Made by a program: the position numbers and the translations under genes. Under the pieces are notes generated by a model. That model saw only the letters and a list, made by a program, of their open reading frames with translations, ran no database searches and was not told where the DNA came from. A stretch of DNA of 64,000 nucleotides from Candidatus Competibacteraceae bacterium (GTDB taxonomy: Bacteria > Pseudomonadota > Gammaproteobacteria > Competibacterales > Competibacteraceae): assembly GCA_003989065.1 (NCBI GenBank), contig RXIW01000006.1, forward strand, positions 16,671 through 80,670, written 5' to 3'. This document shows, piece after piece, positions 53,920-63,400 of this stretch. The first letter of the stretch is position 1; each line of letters opens with the position of its first letter.

Positions 53920-55125
53920 TCAGATGTCGCGAGTCCACAGCGAGGCCATGGCGGGGCCGGTGCCGACGCACAGCGAAGCACCGCCCGTGGTCTTGCCCTG
54001 CCGCTCCAGCTCATAGTACAGGCTGACCACGATGCGCAGACCGGTGGAACCGACCGGATGGCCCAGCGCGATGCCGGAACCGTTGAAGTTGCAGTTATCC
54101 GTGGTCAGATTCATGTTGTAGTCTGCCTTGAGCATCCGACCAACGCCCAACCATTGGGCGGCAAAGGCTTCGTTCACTTCCCAGTAGTCGATATCGGAGA
54201 ACGCCAGATTGGCCTGCTTCAGGGCCTTCGGGATCGCCACGGCTGGGCCAAGGCCCATGACTTCTGGCTCAATACCCGCATTGCAGATACTGACCAGCTT
54301 CATCAGCGGCTTGATGCCCAGCGCCTTGGCCTTCTCCAGCGACATGATCACCACCGCGCTGGCGCCGTCATTGATGCTGGACGCATTGGCAGCAGTCACT
54401 ACGCCATCTTTCTTAAAGGCTGGCTTCAGCTTGCCCACACTTTCCATGCTGGCGTTTGGAATGAAGTTTTCATCCACTTCAAAGAAAGTCGAACCTTTCT
54501 TGGATTTGAGTTCGACCGGCACGATCTCGCGCTTGAAAACGCCCTCATTGGTCGCTTTGGTGCAACGGCTGTGACTGATCACCGCCAGTTCGTCGCATTC
54601 TTGGCGGGTGATGCCGTACTTGACCGCAACGTTTTCCGCCGTCATCGCCATGTGGCCGGGCACCAGCTCGTCGAACAGGCCGTCGTGGATCATGCTGTCT
54701 TCGATGTTGCCCTGCCCCATCCGATAACCCATACGCGCCTTGGGCAACATATAGGGGGCATTGGTCATGCTCTCGACGCCGACAGCCAAGCCGATATCGG
54801 TCTGACCCAGCATGATGTTGTGGCAAGCGATTTCCAGCGCGCGCATGCCGGAGGTACAGTTCTGGTTGACGGACACCGCGCTGCTGCTATAGGGCAGACC
54901 AATACGCATGCTGACCTGCCGCGCCGGCAGCGAACCCTGCATGCCGGTATACAACTGGCCCATGCAGATCTCGTCGATTTGGTCAGCGGGCACACCGGAG
55001 CGTTCGATCGCCGCCTTGGCCGCGGTGATCGCCAGATCACGCGCTGACACATCCTTCAGAGTGCCCATGAATTTACCGATTGCCGTCCGGGCGGCGCTGA
55101 CAATCACGACTTCTTGGAGAGCCAT
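53920..55125 (-). CDS. Acetyl-CoA acetyltransferase (thiolase)
   Basis: A 401-residue thiolase that condenses two acetyl-CoA to acetoacetyl-CoA or cleaves 3-ketoacyl-CoA. The nucleophile is Cys90 in VNQNCTSGMRAL. VNEAFAAQ and His356 in ALGHPVGSTG are the other active-site residues, and Cys386 is the acid. The usual CxGGGxG around this Cys reads CVGTGPAMAS here, an unusual change in the oxyanion loop. The flanking genes pckG and pfp and the presence of phaC suggest a PHA supply role (PhaA), but beta-oxidation or acetoacetate metabolism are possible, so no symbol is given. GAGGAAT precedes the ATG, and a good promoter lies at 55213-55241. Confidence 0.85.
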   Translation of the reverse strand: MALQEVVIVSAARTAIGKFMGTLKDVSARDLAITAAKAAIERSGVPADQIDEICMGQLYTGMQGSLPARQVSMRIGLPYSSSAVSVNQNCTSGMRALEIACHNIMLGQTDIGLAVGVESMTNAPYMLPKARMGYRMGQGNIEDSMIHDGLFDELVPGHMAMTAENVAVKYGITRQECDELAVISHSRCTKATNEGVFKREIVPVELKSKKGSTFFEVDENFIPNASMESVGKLKPAFKKDGVVTAANASSINDGASAVVIMSLEKAKALGIKPLMKLVSICNAGIEPEVMGLGPAVAIPKALKQANLAFSDIDYWEVNEAFAAQWLGVGRMLKADYNMNLTTDNCNFNGSGIALGHPVGSTGLRIVVSLYYELERQGKTTGGASLCVGTGPAMASLWTRDI

Positions 55126-55212
55126 TCGTTATTCCTCACTTAAGTGGTTGGTGGTGCTGTGTATCCATAGGGCCCACCCTTCTGGGAGGTTTCGTATGGA
55201 AGAACGATGGAA

Positions 55213-55241
55213 AGTAAAGGCTCATTTCCAGGGTCTGTCAA
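55213..55241 (-). promoter_or_regulatory. Sigma-70 promoter of the thiolase gene
   Basis: On the minus strand, TTGACA (55236-55241) and TTTACT (55213-55218) are separated by exactly 17 bp, ending about 88 bp upstream of the thiolase ATG. Confidence 0.55.
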
Positions 55242-55265
55242 TGTTGTCTAGATGCGACTTGGTTA

Positions 55266-55284
55266 TTAGATGATGATATAAAAA
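55266..55284 (+). promoter_or_regulatory. 19-bp element, copy 2, upstream of the HPr-like gene and pfp
   Basis: TTAGATGATGATATAAAAA matches 40330-40348 exactly. It includes the extended -10-like TGATATAAA and ends 101 bp before the GTG at 55386. A second similar string, TCTAGACTAAC (55343-55353), recalls TCTAAACTAAT downstream of copy 1, though at a different spacing (58 against 41 bp). Confidence 0.5.
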
Positions 55285-55385
55285 TCATGCGATACCATCT
55301 GCTTCCATGGATTCAAGTCGATTATCAATTCTCCCGGGATGCTCTAGACTAACGGCACGTTCAGACATTCGGATCTTCTCGAATA

Positions 55386-57038
55386 GTGGACACCGATGAC
55401 CGCTCAGCAATTCTTTCCTCGCATCAATCGGCAGAACGCTGGCAGAATCCTCACCCGCCGACAGCAGCGGCGGCTAAAGGCAGAGGCATCGCTCAGCGCA
55501 TGAGTTCCGTCATCATCGGACACGATGATTTCGCCGGGTTGGTCGGCGCACGCGCCCATAAATTGTTACAACTGGCCCATTTTCTGTCAGCGCGGCGCTC
55601 CGATCCCATGGCCCTCACCCGGCCTCTCGTCGCCGATCTATTGTCCCAGGCCATCCAGATCGAGGAGCTGCTGGACACCTATGGCGCGCGCAACAACCGC
55701 AAGTGGTCCCGATTTCGCTCGCTGACAGCCACCATCAAGCTATTTGCCGATGTTGCCTATCATCTCCTGCACATCCAATACACCCTGCCCGCCTACCGCC
55801 TGCTGCCGCTCGAACGCGATTTTGCCCAAGCGACCGCGCAGGTCCTGACCTTCACCCACGATGTCCTGATCAAAGCTGCTGGTTGGATGATCGTCCAGGC
55901 CAACCGACTGGACCTGCCCATTCCCAGCGAAGCCGTTGCGCCGACCGACTACCTGGAACCTCTGCCGCCCGGTCGCCTGCCCCATGACCGGCCCATGCGC
56001 AAAACCCGCAGCGCTTCGGAAACCATCACCCACCTAGCGACCGCCTATCTGAACCTAGCGGCGGAAAGCGACCTACTCTACGTGGTCGAACAGGTCACGC
56101 CGGCGCAATATCCGAGCTGCTTTCCCGATCCGCTCAGCGAAGACAGCCTGCAGTACCTGGAATTCCGGTTTCACAGCCTGCAGTCACTGTACGACACCCA
56201 CGTATCCGAGACCGAAATCGAATTCCTCGACACCGATCTGCCCATCCTGCGCGGGCATATCAGCATCGTATACCGCCTGCTGGAAACCGCTACCCAACTG
56301 GTGCATTACTACGAACGCCATCTCAATGTCCAGACCGGCGATTCATCCCTGCGCCGCAAGCCGGTGATCCCGGCCAGGACGCTGTTGGCCATGCTGATGG
56401 AATATTCGATCGCCTATGCCAAGCATTATCTGGTACAGGGCCGCCGTTTCTGCCACACCATGCTCAAGCGCTACGCCCAGGTCGGCAGCATCGAAGTGTC
56501 GGTGCCCACCTATCGCGGTTTCCACGTCCGCCCGGCCACCCTGGTCGCGAAAATCGTGCGCCACTACGGCAGCGATATCCACATGGAGCTGGACGGCCAG
56601 TCCTACGACGCCAGTTCGCCCATGGATATCTTCCGGGCCAACGAAAAGATCAACGCCCAGAAGCGACGCTGGCTGGTGTCGGAGATCGGTCGACTGTCGC
56701 TGCCCAAGGGGGAACTGAACGACCAGCAAATCCGGGCCACCGTACTGGAAGTAGTCCTGCGCCTGGCCCAGCAAGGCAAGTTGATCATTTACCAACAACC
56801 CTTGCAGTTGTCGGAGGAATGCTGCCCGGACAGCATTCTGCTGGAAAAGGTCACCGCTGAAATCGCCCGGCTGCAAGCCACCGGTCAGATCGACATCAAG
56901 GCCGATCTGAATATCCGCTTCATCGGCGACAAGCGGGTGCTGTGCGATCTCGAACTCTTGGCCCTGTCCGGCTACGGCGAGGACAGCTTCGGCAACAACA
57001 TCACCTTGCCCAGGGAGCTGGCCTATCTGCGCCGATAG
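55386..57038 (+). CDS. Uncharacterised protein with an embedded HPr-like phosphocarrier domain
   Basis: A 550-residue protein (GTG start; an ATG at 55500 giving 512 residues is possible). Residues about 45-365 are mostly helical and match no family I know. Residues about 369-420 resemble HPr: EVSVPTYRGFHVRPATLVAK aligns with the HPr segment around its phosphorylated His (here His380), and DASSPMDIFRAN with the Ser46 regulatory region (Ser410/Ser411). After this comes an extra ~130-residue region. HPr normally carries phosphate from EI to PTS targets, but no EI or EII is present in this window. It lies 76 bp upstream of pfp on the same strand, so a regulatory link to PPi-PFK flux is suggested. 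The HPr similarity is by eye and confined to a short core. Confidence 0.6.
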   Translation: MDTDDRSAILSSHQSAERWQNPHPPTAAAAKGRGIAQRMSSVIIGHDDFAGLVGARAHKLLQLAHFLSARRSDPMALTRPLVADLLSQAIQIEELLDTYGARNNRKWSRFRSLTATIKLFADVAYHLLHIQYTLPAYRLLPLERDFAQATAQVLTFTHDVLIKAAGWMIVQANRLDLPIPSEAVAPTDYLEPLPPGRLPHDRPMRKTRSASETITHLATAYLNLAAESDLLYVVEQVTPAQYPSCFPDPLSEDSLQYLEFRFHSLQSLYDTHVSETEIEFLDTDLPILRGHISIVYRLLETATQLVHYYERHLNVQTGDSSLRRKPVIPARTLLAMLMEYSIAYAKHYLVQGRRFCHTMLKRYAQVGSIEVSVPTYRGFHVRPATLVAKIVRHYGSDIHMELDGQSYDASSPMDIFRANEKINAQKRRWLVSEIGRLSLPKGELNDQQIRATVLEVVLRLAQQGKLIIYQQPLQLSEECCPDSILLEKVTAEIARLQATGQIDIKADLNIRFIGDKRVLCDLELLALSGYGEDSFGNNITLPRELAYLRR

Positions 57039-57114
57039 CCGTTGCGTTGTTGAATGGCGCAATCTCTCCTACTATTTTGGTTTGATTTTCTCAATGATGA
57101 GGTCGAGAACCACC

Positions 57115-58344
57115 ATGAGCAAGCCCAAGAAAGTCGCAATTCTCACCGCAGGCGGTTTGGCCCCCTGCCTCAGTTCGGCCGTTGGCGGTCTCATCGAACG
57201 CTATTCCGAAATCGATCCCAGCATCGAAATCATCTGCTACCACAGCGGCTACAAGGGACTGCTGATGGGCGACTCCTACAAGGTCACCCCGGAAATTCGC
57301 GCAAAAGCACGGGTGCTACACAACTTCGGTGGCTCACCCATCGGCAACAGCCGGGTCAAGCTCACCAACGTCAAGGACTGCATCAAGCGCGGGCTAGTCA
57401 AGGAAGGCGAAGATCCCCAGAAAGTCGCCGCCGATCAATTGGTCAAAGATGGGGTCGATGTGCTCCACACCATCGGTGGTGACGACACCAATACCGCCGC
57501 CGCCGATTTGGCCGCCTTCCTGGCCAAGAACAACTATGGCCTCACCGTCATCGGTCTACCCAAGACCATCGACAACGACGTGTACCCGATCAGGCAATCG
57601 CTGGGTGCCTGGACCGCCGCCGAACAGGGCGCCCGCTACTTCCAGAACATCGTTGCGGAAAACAACGCCAATCCGCGCATGCTGATCATCCATGAAGTCA
57701 TGGGCCGCAACTGCGGCTGGTTGACCGCCGCCACCGCGCTGGAATACCGCAAGCTGCTGGATCGCGAGGAATGGCTGCCTGCCATCGGCCTCAGCCGCTC
57801 TTCCTTCGACGTCCATGCTGTGTTCATTCCCGAAATGGAAATCGACATCGCCGCCGAGGCCGCCCGCCTGCGTGCCTTGATGGACTCAAACGATGACATC
57901 AACATCTTCGTGTCCGAAGGCGCAGGGGTGGAAGCCATCGTGGCCGAACTGCAAGCCAATGGTCAGGAAGTTCCGCGCGATGCCTTCGGTCACATCAAGC
58001 TGGACGCCGTCAATCCCGGCAAGTGGTTTGGCGAGCAGTTCGCCAAGATGATCGGTTCGGAGAAAACCATGATCCAGAAATCCGGTTATTTCTCCCGCGC
58101 CGCAGCCGCCAATAGCGAGGATCTCCGCCTGATCAAATCCTGCGTCGATCTGGCCGTCGAATGCGCCATGCGCGGCGAGGCCGGCGTCATCGGCCACGAT
58201 GAAGATCAAGGTGGGGTACTGCGTGCCATCGAGTTCCCGCGGATCAAGGGCGGCAAACCCTTCGATATCGATACCCCCTGGTTCACCGAGCTGCTGGCGG
58301 ACATCGGTCAGCCGAAGGGGAAAAAGTGCGCCGTCAGCCACTAA
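57115..58344 (+). CDS. pfp: Pyrophosphate-dependent 6-phosphofructokinase
   Basis: A 409-residue PFK that uses PPi, reversibly converting fructose-6-phosphate to fructose-1,6-bisphosphate. The start MSKPKKVAILTAGGLAPCLSS carries the phosphate loop (given in part). The diagnostic HTIGGDDTNT (Asp123-Asp124 where ATP enzymes have GDGS) marks a PPi enzyme. PKTIDND (residues 149-155) and EVMGRNCGWL are the substrate regions. The C-terminus is complete. The ATG at 57115 is preferred over an in-frame TTG at 57082. Reversibility suits alternating glycolysis and gluconeogenesis. It is downstream of the HPr-like gene and ends before a convergent hairpin. Confidence 0.94.
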   Translation: MSKPKKVAILTAGGLAPCLSSAVGGLIERYSEIDPSIEIICYHSGYKGLLMGDSYKVTPEIRAKARVLHNFGGSPIGNSRVKLTNVKDCIKRGLVKEGEDPQKVAADQLVKDGVDVLHTIGGDDTNTAAADLAAFLAKNNYGLTVIGLPKTIDNDVYPIRQSLGAWTAAEQGARYFQNIVAENNANPRMLIIHEVMGRNCGWLTAATALEYRKLLDREEWLPAIGLSRSSFDVHAVFIPEMEIDIAAEAARLRALMDSNDDINIFVSEGAGVEAIVAELQANGQEVPRDAFGHIKLDAVNPGKWFGEQFAKMIGSEKTMIQKSGYFSRAAAANSEDLRLIKSCVDLAVECAMRGEAGVIGHDEDQGGVLRAIEFPRIKGGKPFDIDTPWFTELLADIGQPKGKKCAVSH

Positions 58345-58364
58345 CACCCGCAGCAGCATAGATA

Positions 58365-58404
58365 CGCCGGGATGAAGCCGCGCATTGGCGGTTTCATCCC
58401 GGCG
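58365..58404. terminator. Convergent terminator hairpin between pfp and rarA
   Basis: A perfect 12-bp stem, CGCCGGGATGAA / TTCATCCCGGCG, with an inner GCCG/GGCGG pairing. TCGTTTCGG follows on the plus side. The U-tract is weak in both directions. Confidence 0.5.
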
Positions 58405-58414
58405 TCGTTTCGGG

Positions 58415-59731
58415 TCAGCGATAGCGCTGCCGTGCGCTATTCCGGTCCAGCTCCCGCAACCGTTGCAGTTTTTCGCCGATCCGCCCTTCCAAGCCATTGG
58501 CCGTCGGCTGGTAATAACGGGCGTCCTTCAGCGCTTCGGGGAAATAGCATTCACCGGCGGCGTAGGCATTCGGCTCGTCGTGGGCGTAGCGATAACCCTC
58601 GCCATGCCCCAGCTTCTTCGCCAGGGCGGTCGGCGCATTGCGGATGTGCGGCGGCACCTCCAGACTGCCGCAACGCTCGACATCGCGCCGGGCCGCGCCG
58701 AAGGCGGTATAGACCGCGTTGCTCTTGGGCGCGACCGCCAGATAGACGATGGCCTGGGCCATGGCCAGCTCCCCTTCTGGGCTACCGAGCCGCTCCTGCG
58801 CCTCCCAGGCGCTCAGCGCCAGCGGCAAGGCCCGCGGGTCGGCGTTGCCGATGTCCTCGCTGGCCATCCGTACCATCCGCCGAGCGATATATAGCGGATC
58901 GCAGCCGCCATCCAGCATCCGCGCCAACCAGTACAGGGCTGCGTCCGGACTGCTGCCACGCACCGCCTTGTGCAAGGCGGAAATCTGGTCGTAGAACAGA
59001 TCACCGCCGCGATCGAAACGGCGACCGCCGCCATCATTCATCACCGCGGCCAAGGCATCCTCCAGCGCGCCGCCCTGGGCCTCGACCAGCTCCGCCGCCA
59101 GCTCCAGCCAGATCAACGCCCGCCGGGCATCGCCATCGGCCGCCTGCGCCAGACGACGGCGCGATTCCTCAGCCAGCGGCCAACGCCCGCCCAAACCGTG
59201 CTCTGGATCGCGCAAGGCCCGCTCCAGCACGTGTTCGATGGCGGGAACATCCAGGCTGGTCAGTACGTAAACCCGCAGCCGCGACAGCAGGGCGTTGTTG
59301 AGGGCGAAGCTGGGATTTTCGGTGGTGGCGCCGATGAAGGTCAGGGTGCCGTCCTCGACATAGGGCAGAAAGGCATCCTGCTGGGCCTTGTTGAAGCGAT
59401 GGACCTCATCGACGAACAACACGGTGCGGCGCTGCTGGTCGCGCCACAGCTGCTGAGCGCGCTCGACCGCCGCCCGCACCTCGCGCACCCCGGCCATCAC
59501 CGCCGACAGCCGGATGAATTCGGCCTGGCAGGCCCCAGCCAACACCTCGGCCAGGGTGGTCTTACCAGTGCCGGGTGGTCCCCACAGCACCATGGAGTGC
59601 GGCTGGCCGCGCTCGATCGCCACCCGCAACGGTTTACCCGCCGCCAGCAGATGAGCCTGGCCGACGAATTGGTCCAGGCGGCGCGGCCGCAACCGATCGG
59701 CCAGGGGCCGAAGCAGCGCAGCGTCGCTCAT
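58415..59731 (-). CDS. rarA: Replication-associated recombination protein A (MgsA/RarA AAA+ ATPase)
   Basis: A 438-residue clamp-loader-like ATPase acting at stalled forks. Walker A is WGPPGTGKTTLAE and Walker B is LFVDEVHRFNKAQQDAFLP. The sensor block is FIGATTENPSFALN, and the C-terminal tetramerisation domain contains GSSPDAALYWLARML. AARQEHLL-like N-terminal sequence (FVGQAHLLAAGKPLR) agrees with E. coli RarA. The ATG at 59731 lies one base past the lolA stop (TGACATG); an ATG at 59743 is an alternative. The lolA-rarA order is common in gammaproteobacteria. Confidence 0.96.
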   Translation of the reverse strand: MSDAALLRPLADRLRPRRLDQFVGQAHLLAAGKPLRVAIERGQPHSMVLWGPPGTGKTTLAEVLAGACQAEFIRLSAVMAGVREVRAAVERAQQLWRDQQRRTVLFVDEVHRFNKAQQDAFLPYVEDGTLTFIGATTENPSFALNNALLSRLRVYVLTSLDVPAIEHVLERALRDPEHGLGGRWPLAEESRRRLAQAADGDARRALIWLELAAELVEAQGGALEDALAAVMNDGGGRRFDRGGDLFYDQISALHKAVRGSSPDAALYWLARMLDGGCDPLYIARRMVRMASEDIGNADPRALPLALSAWEAQERLGSPEGELAMAQAIVYLAVAPKSNAVYTAFGAARRDVERCGSLEVPPHIRNAPTALAKKLGHGEGYRYAHDEPNAYAAGECYFPEALKDARYYQPTANGLEGRIGEKLQRLRELDRNSARQRYR

Positions 59732-59732
59732 G

Positions 59733-60359
59733 TCAGCCGGCATCGCCGACCACATCGACCCCGGACGGCGGCGTGAATTTCAGCAACGCCGGATCGAGGG
59801 TCGGATTGCGCTCCAGTTTCTGAAAATCCAGCCGGGTGCGCTGCCCCAGGCTGTCTTCCAACTCCAGGCTAACCAGAACGTCGCCCTTGAACGCGACCCG
59901 CAACAGCCGGAACTCCGGCTGGGGCTGCTTGGGCGTCAGATCGTACCAGTCCAGGCCATTCTGGCTCTTGACGGCGCCGACGGTGAACGCTTCATCGATT
60001 GGCGCTGCGCCGCTCAACAGCGCCAGCGGGGTCGAGCCCAGCGCCTTGTCCAACTTGCGGACGGTCACCTGGGCCAGGTCGATATCGTAGGACCACAGTC
60101 GCTCGCCATCGGCCACGATGATCTGCTCGGACGGGGTCCGGTAATTCCAGCGGAACTTGCCGGGCTTCTGCATCAACATCTGGCCGCTGGAGGCTTGCAT
60201 CAGCCGCGAGCGATCGTCGTACACCTGCTGGATGAACTCGGCCCGCAGCGACTGCAGGCTTTGGAAATAGCGTTGTACGGAGGATGGCGACGCAGCCAGC
60301 ACCGGGGTCGCGCCCAGCAGACTCACGATCAGGATGAGCGTTTTCAGTCGATCTATCAC
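59733..60359 (-). CDS. lolA: Outer-membrane lipoprotein carrier protein LolA
   Basis: A 208-residue periplasmic chaperone that receives lipoproteins from LolCDE and hands them to LolB. The signal peptide is LKTLILIVSLLGATPVLA, cleaving before ASPSS. The mature protein has SLRAEFIQQVYDDRSRLMQ and QKPGKFRWNYRTPSEQIIVA, the core LolA strands, and ends with a family-like LLKFTPPSGVDV. The start is GTG at 60359, with an ideal GAGGAG 6 nt upstream; upstream in-frame ATGs to 60764 lie in the divergent leader and are rejected. It precedes rarA with effectively no gap. Confidence 0.94.
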   Translation of the reverse strand: MIDRLKTLILIVSLLGATPVLAASPSSVQRYFQSLQSLRAEFIQQVYDDRSRLMQASSGQMLMQKPGKFRWNYRTPSEQIIVADGERLWSYDIDLAQVTVRKLDKALGSTPLALLSGAAPIDEAFTVGAVKSQNGLDWYDLTPKQPQPEFRLLRVAFKGDVLVSLELEDSLGQRTRLDFQKLERNPTLDPALLKFTPPSGVDVVGDAG

Positions 60360-60467
60360 AGTATGCTCCTCGACAAAGGTCTTCAGCATAGACCATCCAT
60401 TCGCGCGAATGGCACGATCAGGCGGCGCACTGGTATCTTTGTAGCGAATGCCCTCTGGAATACGCCC

Positions 60468-63400
60468 ATGACCGCTTCCCTGCCCTCCACCGCCCGCTGG
60501 CAATTCTGGATCGACCGGGGCGGCACTTTCACCGACATCGTCGCCCAGCGCCCGGATAGGCAACTGCTGACCCACAAGCTGCTGTCGGTCAACCCCGAGC
60601 ATTACCCCGATGCCGCCCTGCAAGGCATTCGCGACCTGCTGGGCGTCGCGCCGGACCAGCCCATCCCCGCCGAGCGCATCGCGGCGGTGAAGATGGGGAC
60701 TACCGTCGCCACCAACGCCCTGCTGGAGCGCAAGGGCGACCGCACCCTGCTGCTGATCAGCCACGGGTTTCGCGACGCCCTACGCATCGCCTACCAGAAC
60801 CGTCCCCAGCTGTTCGCCCGGCACATCGTGCTGCCGGAACTGCTGTACGAACGGGTGGCGGAAGTACGCGAACGAGTCTCGGCCCAGGGTGAGGTTATCG
60901 TCCCCTTCGACCCGGACAGTGCCCGCGCCGCCCTGGAACAGGCCCATGCCGCCGGTATCCACGCCGTCGCCATCGTCTTCCTGCACGGCTACCGCTATCC
61001 CGACCACGAACGCCAGGCGGCGGCGCTGGCCCAGGCGATCGGTTTCACCCAGATTTCGGTCTCGCACCAGGTCAGCCCGCTGATGAAGCTGGTCGGGCGC
61101 GGCGACACCACGGTGGTGGACGCTTATCTGTCGCCGATCCTGCGCCGCTACATCGACCGGCTCGGCGTCGAACTGGCCGATACTCGCCTGTTGTTCATGC
61201 AATCCAACGGCGGTCTGGCCGATGCCCGCCATTTCCAGGGTAAGGACAGCATCCTGTCCGGCCCGGCCGGCGGCATTGTCGGCGCGGTGCGCACTGCGGC
61301 CCAGGCCGGCTTCGACCGGATCATCACCTTCGACATGGGCGGCACTTCCACCGACGTCGCCCATTACGCCGGTGAATACGAACGCGCCTTCGAAACTCTG
61401 GTAGCCGGCGTGCGGCTGCGCGCGCCGATGCTGCACATCCACACCGTGGCGGCCGGCGGCGGTTCGATCTGCCGGTTCGACGGCAGCCGGCTGCGGGTTG
61501 GGCCGGAATCGGCCGGGGCCAGCCCCGGTCCGGCCTGCTATCGACGCGGCGGACCGCTGACCGTGACCGACTGCAACGTCCTGCTGGGGCGGATCCAGCC
61601 GGCTTTCTTTCCACTGGTGTTCGGACCGGAGCGAAACCAACCGCTGGACCGCGCCAGCGTCGTCCAGAAATTCGCCGCGCTGGCCGTCGAGGTGCAAGCC
61701 GCCACCGGTCAGGCGTTGACTCCCATGGCGCTGGCCGAAGGCTTCCTGACCATCGCCGTGGAGAACATGACCCGCGCCATCAAGCAGATTTCCACCCAGC
61801 GCGGTTATGACGTCACCGAGTACACCCTGTGCTGCTTCGGCGGCGCGGGCGGACAACACGCCTGCGCGGTCGCCGATGCGCTGGGGATGTCGACCCTGTT
61901 CATCCATCCCTTCGCCGGGGTGCTGTCGGCCTACGGCATGGGGCTGGCCGACGCCCGGCGGGTCAGGGAACAGGCGCTCGAAATCCCCCTGGACCCTGCG
62001 GCTGCACCGCTCATCGCCCAAGTTCTGGCCGAGCTGGACCAAGCAGCGCGGGCGGAGATGGCGGCCCAGGACATTCCGGCCGCAGGGATTGACACCGTCC
62101 ACTCGCTGCGGCTGCGCTACGCCGGCAGCGACAGCGCCCTGAGCGTGGCCGCCGGCACCGCTACCGAGCTGCACGATCGCTTCACCTGCGCCCACCAGCA
62201 ACGCTACGGCTTCGTCATGCCCGACAAGAGCCTGATCGTGGAGGCGGCAACGGTCGAGGCCATCGGGGCCGGTTTCGGTCTGGATCAGGCCGTGACGGCG
62301 CGACCGGCGCGCACCGCGCCGCTGCAACCGGTCGCCCGGTTTCCGCTGTACATCGGCGGCAGCGAGACCACCGCCCCGTTCTACCGCCGCACCGAGCTAT
62401 ATCCCGGCGACTGCATCAATGGCCCGGCCATCATCGGCGAAGCCGGCGCCACCACCCTGATCGAACCCGGCTGGCGGGCCGTAGTCACCGCGCGCAACGA
62501 TCTGACCTTGACCCGCTACCTGCCGCGACCGCGCCAAGTGGCGGTCGGCACCCAGGTCGATCCGATCCTGCTGGAGGTGTTCAACAACCTGTTCATGGCC
62601 ATCGCCGAGCAGATGGGCGTGACCCTGGCCAATACCGCCCATTCGGTCAACATCAAGGAGCGGATGGATTTTTCCTGCGCCCTGTTCGACCACGATGGCC
62701 AGTTGATCGCCAATGCCCCACATATCCCGGTGCATCTCGGCTCGATGGGCGAAGCGGTGCAGGCGCTGATCCAGGCCCATCACGGCCAATTCCAGCCCGG
62801 CGACGCCTACGCCAGCAACGCACCCTATCACGGTGGCACCCATCTGCCGGACATCACCGTCATCACCCCGGTGTTCGACGCGGCTGGGGCCGAGCTGCTG
62901 TTCTACGTCGCCTCGCGCGGCCACCATGCCGACATCGGTGGCATCACCCCCGGCTCGATGCCGCCGGACAGCGTGACGATGGCCCAGGAGGGCGTGTTAC
63001 TGGACAACTTTCCGCTGCTGCGCGGCGGTCGTCTGCGCGAACGCGAGCTGCTGGAACAGCTCGGCGCAGGCCCGTGGCCGGCCCGCAATCCCCCGCAGAA
63101 TCTGGCCGATCTGCAGGCGCAACTGGCGGCCAACGAGAAAGGCGTACAGGAACTGCAGCGGATGGTGGCGCATTTCGGCCTGACGACGGTGCGAGCCTAC
63201 ATGCAGCATGTCCAGGACAACGCCGCCGAGCAGGTCCGCCGCACCCTGGACCGCTTGCAGGATGGCCAATTCAGCTGCGAGATGGACAACGGGGCGGTGA
63301 TCCGGGTGGCCATTGCCCTGAATCGGGCCGCGCGCTCGGCTCGGATCGATTTCACCGGCACCTCCGCGCAATTGGCCAGCAATTTCAACGCGCCGCGGGC

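Noticed and set aside
60780..62327. A 515-codon minus-strand open frame opposite the 5-oxoprolinase
   Set aside because: Antisense of a clear enzyme gene with no recognisable domains or start signals.
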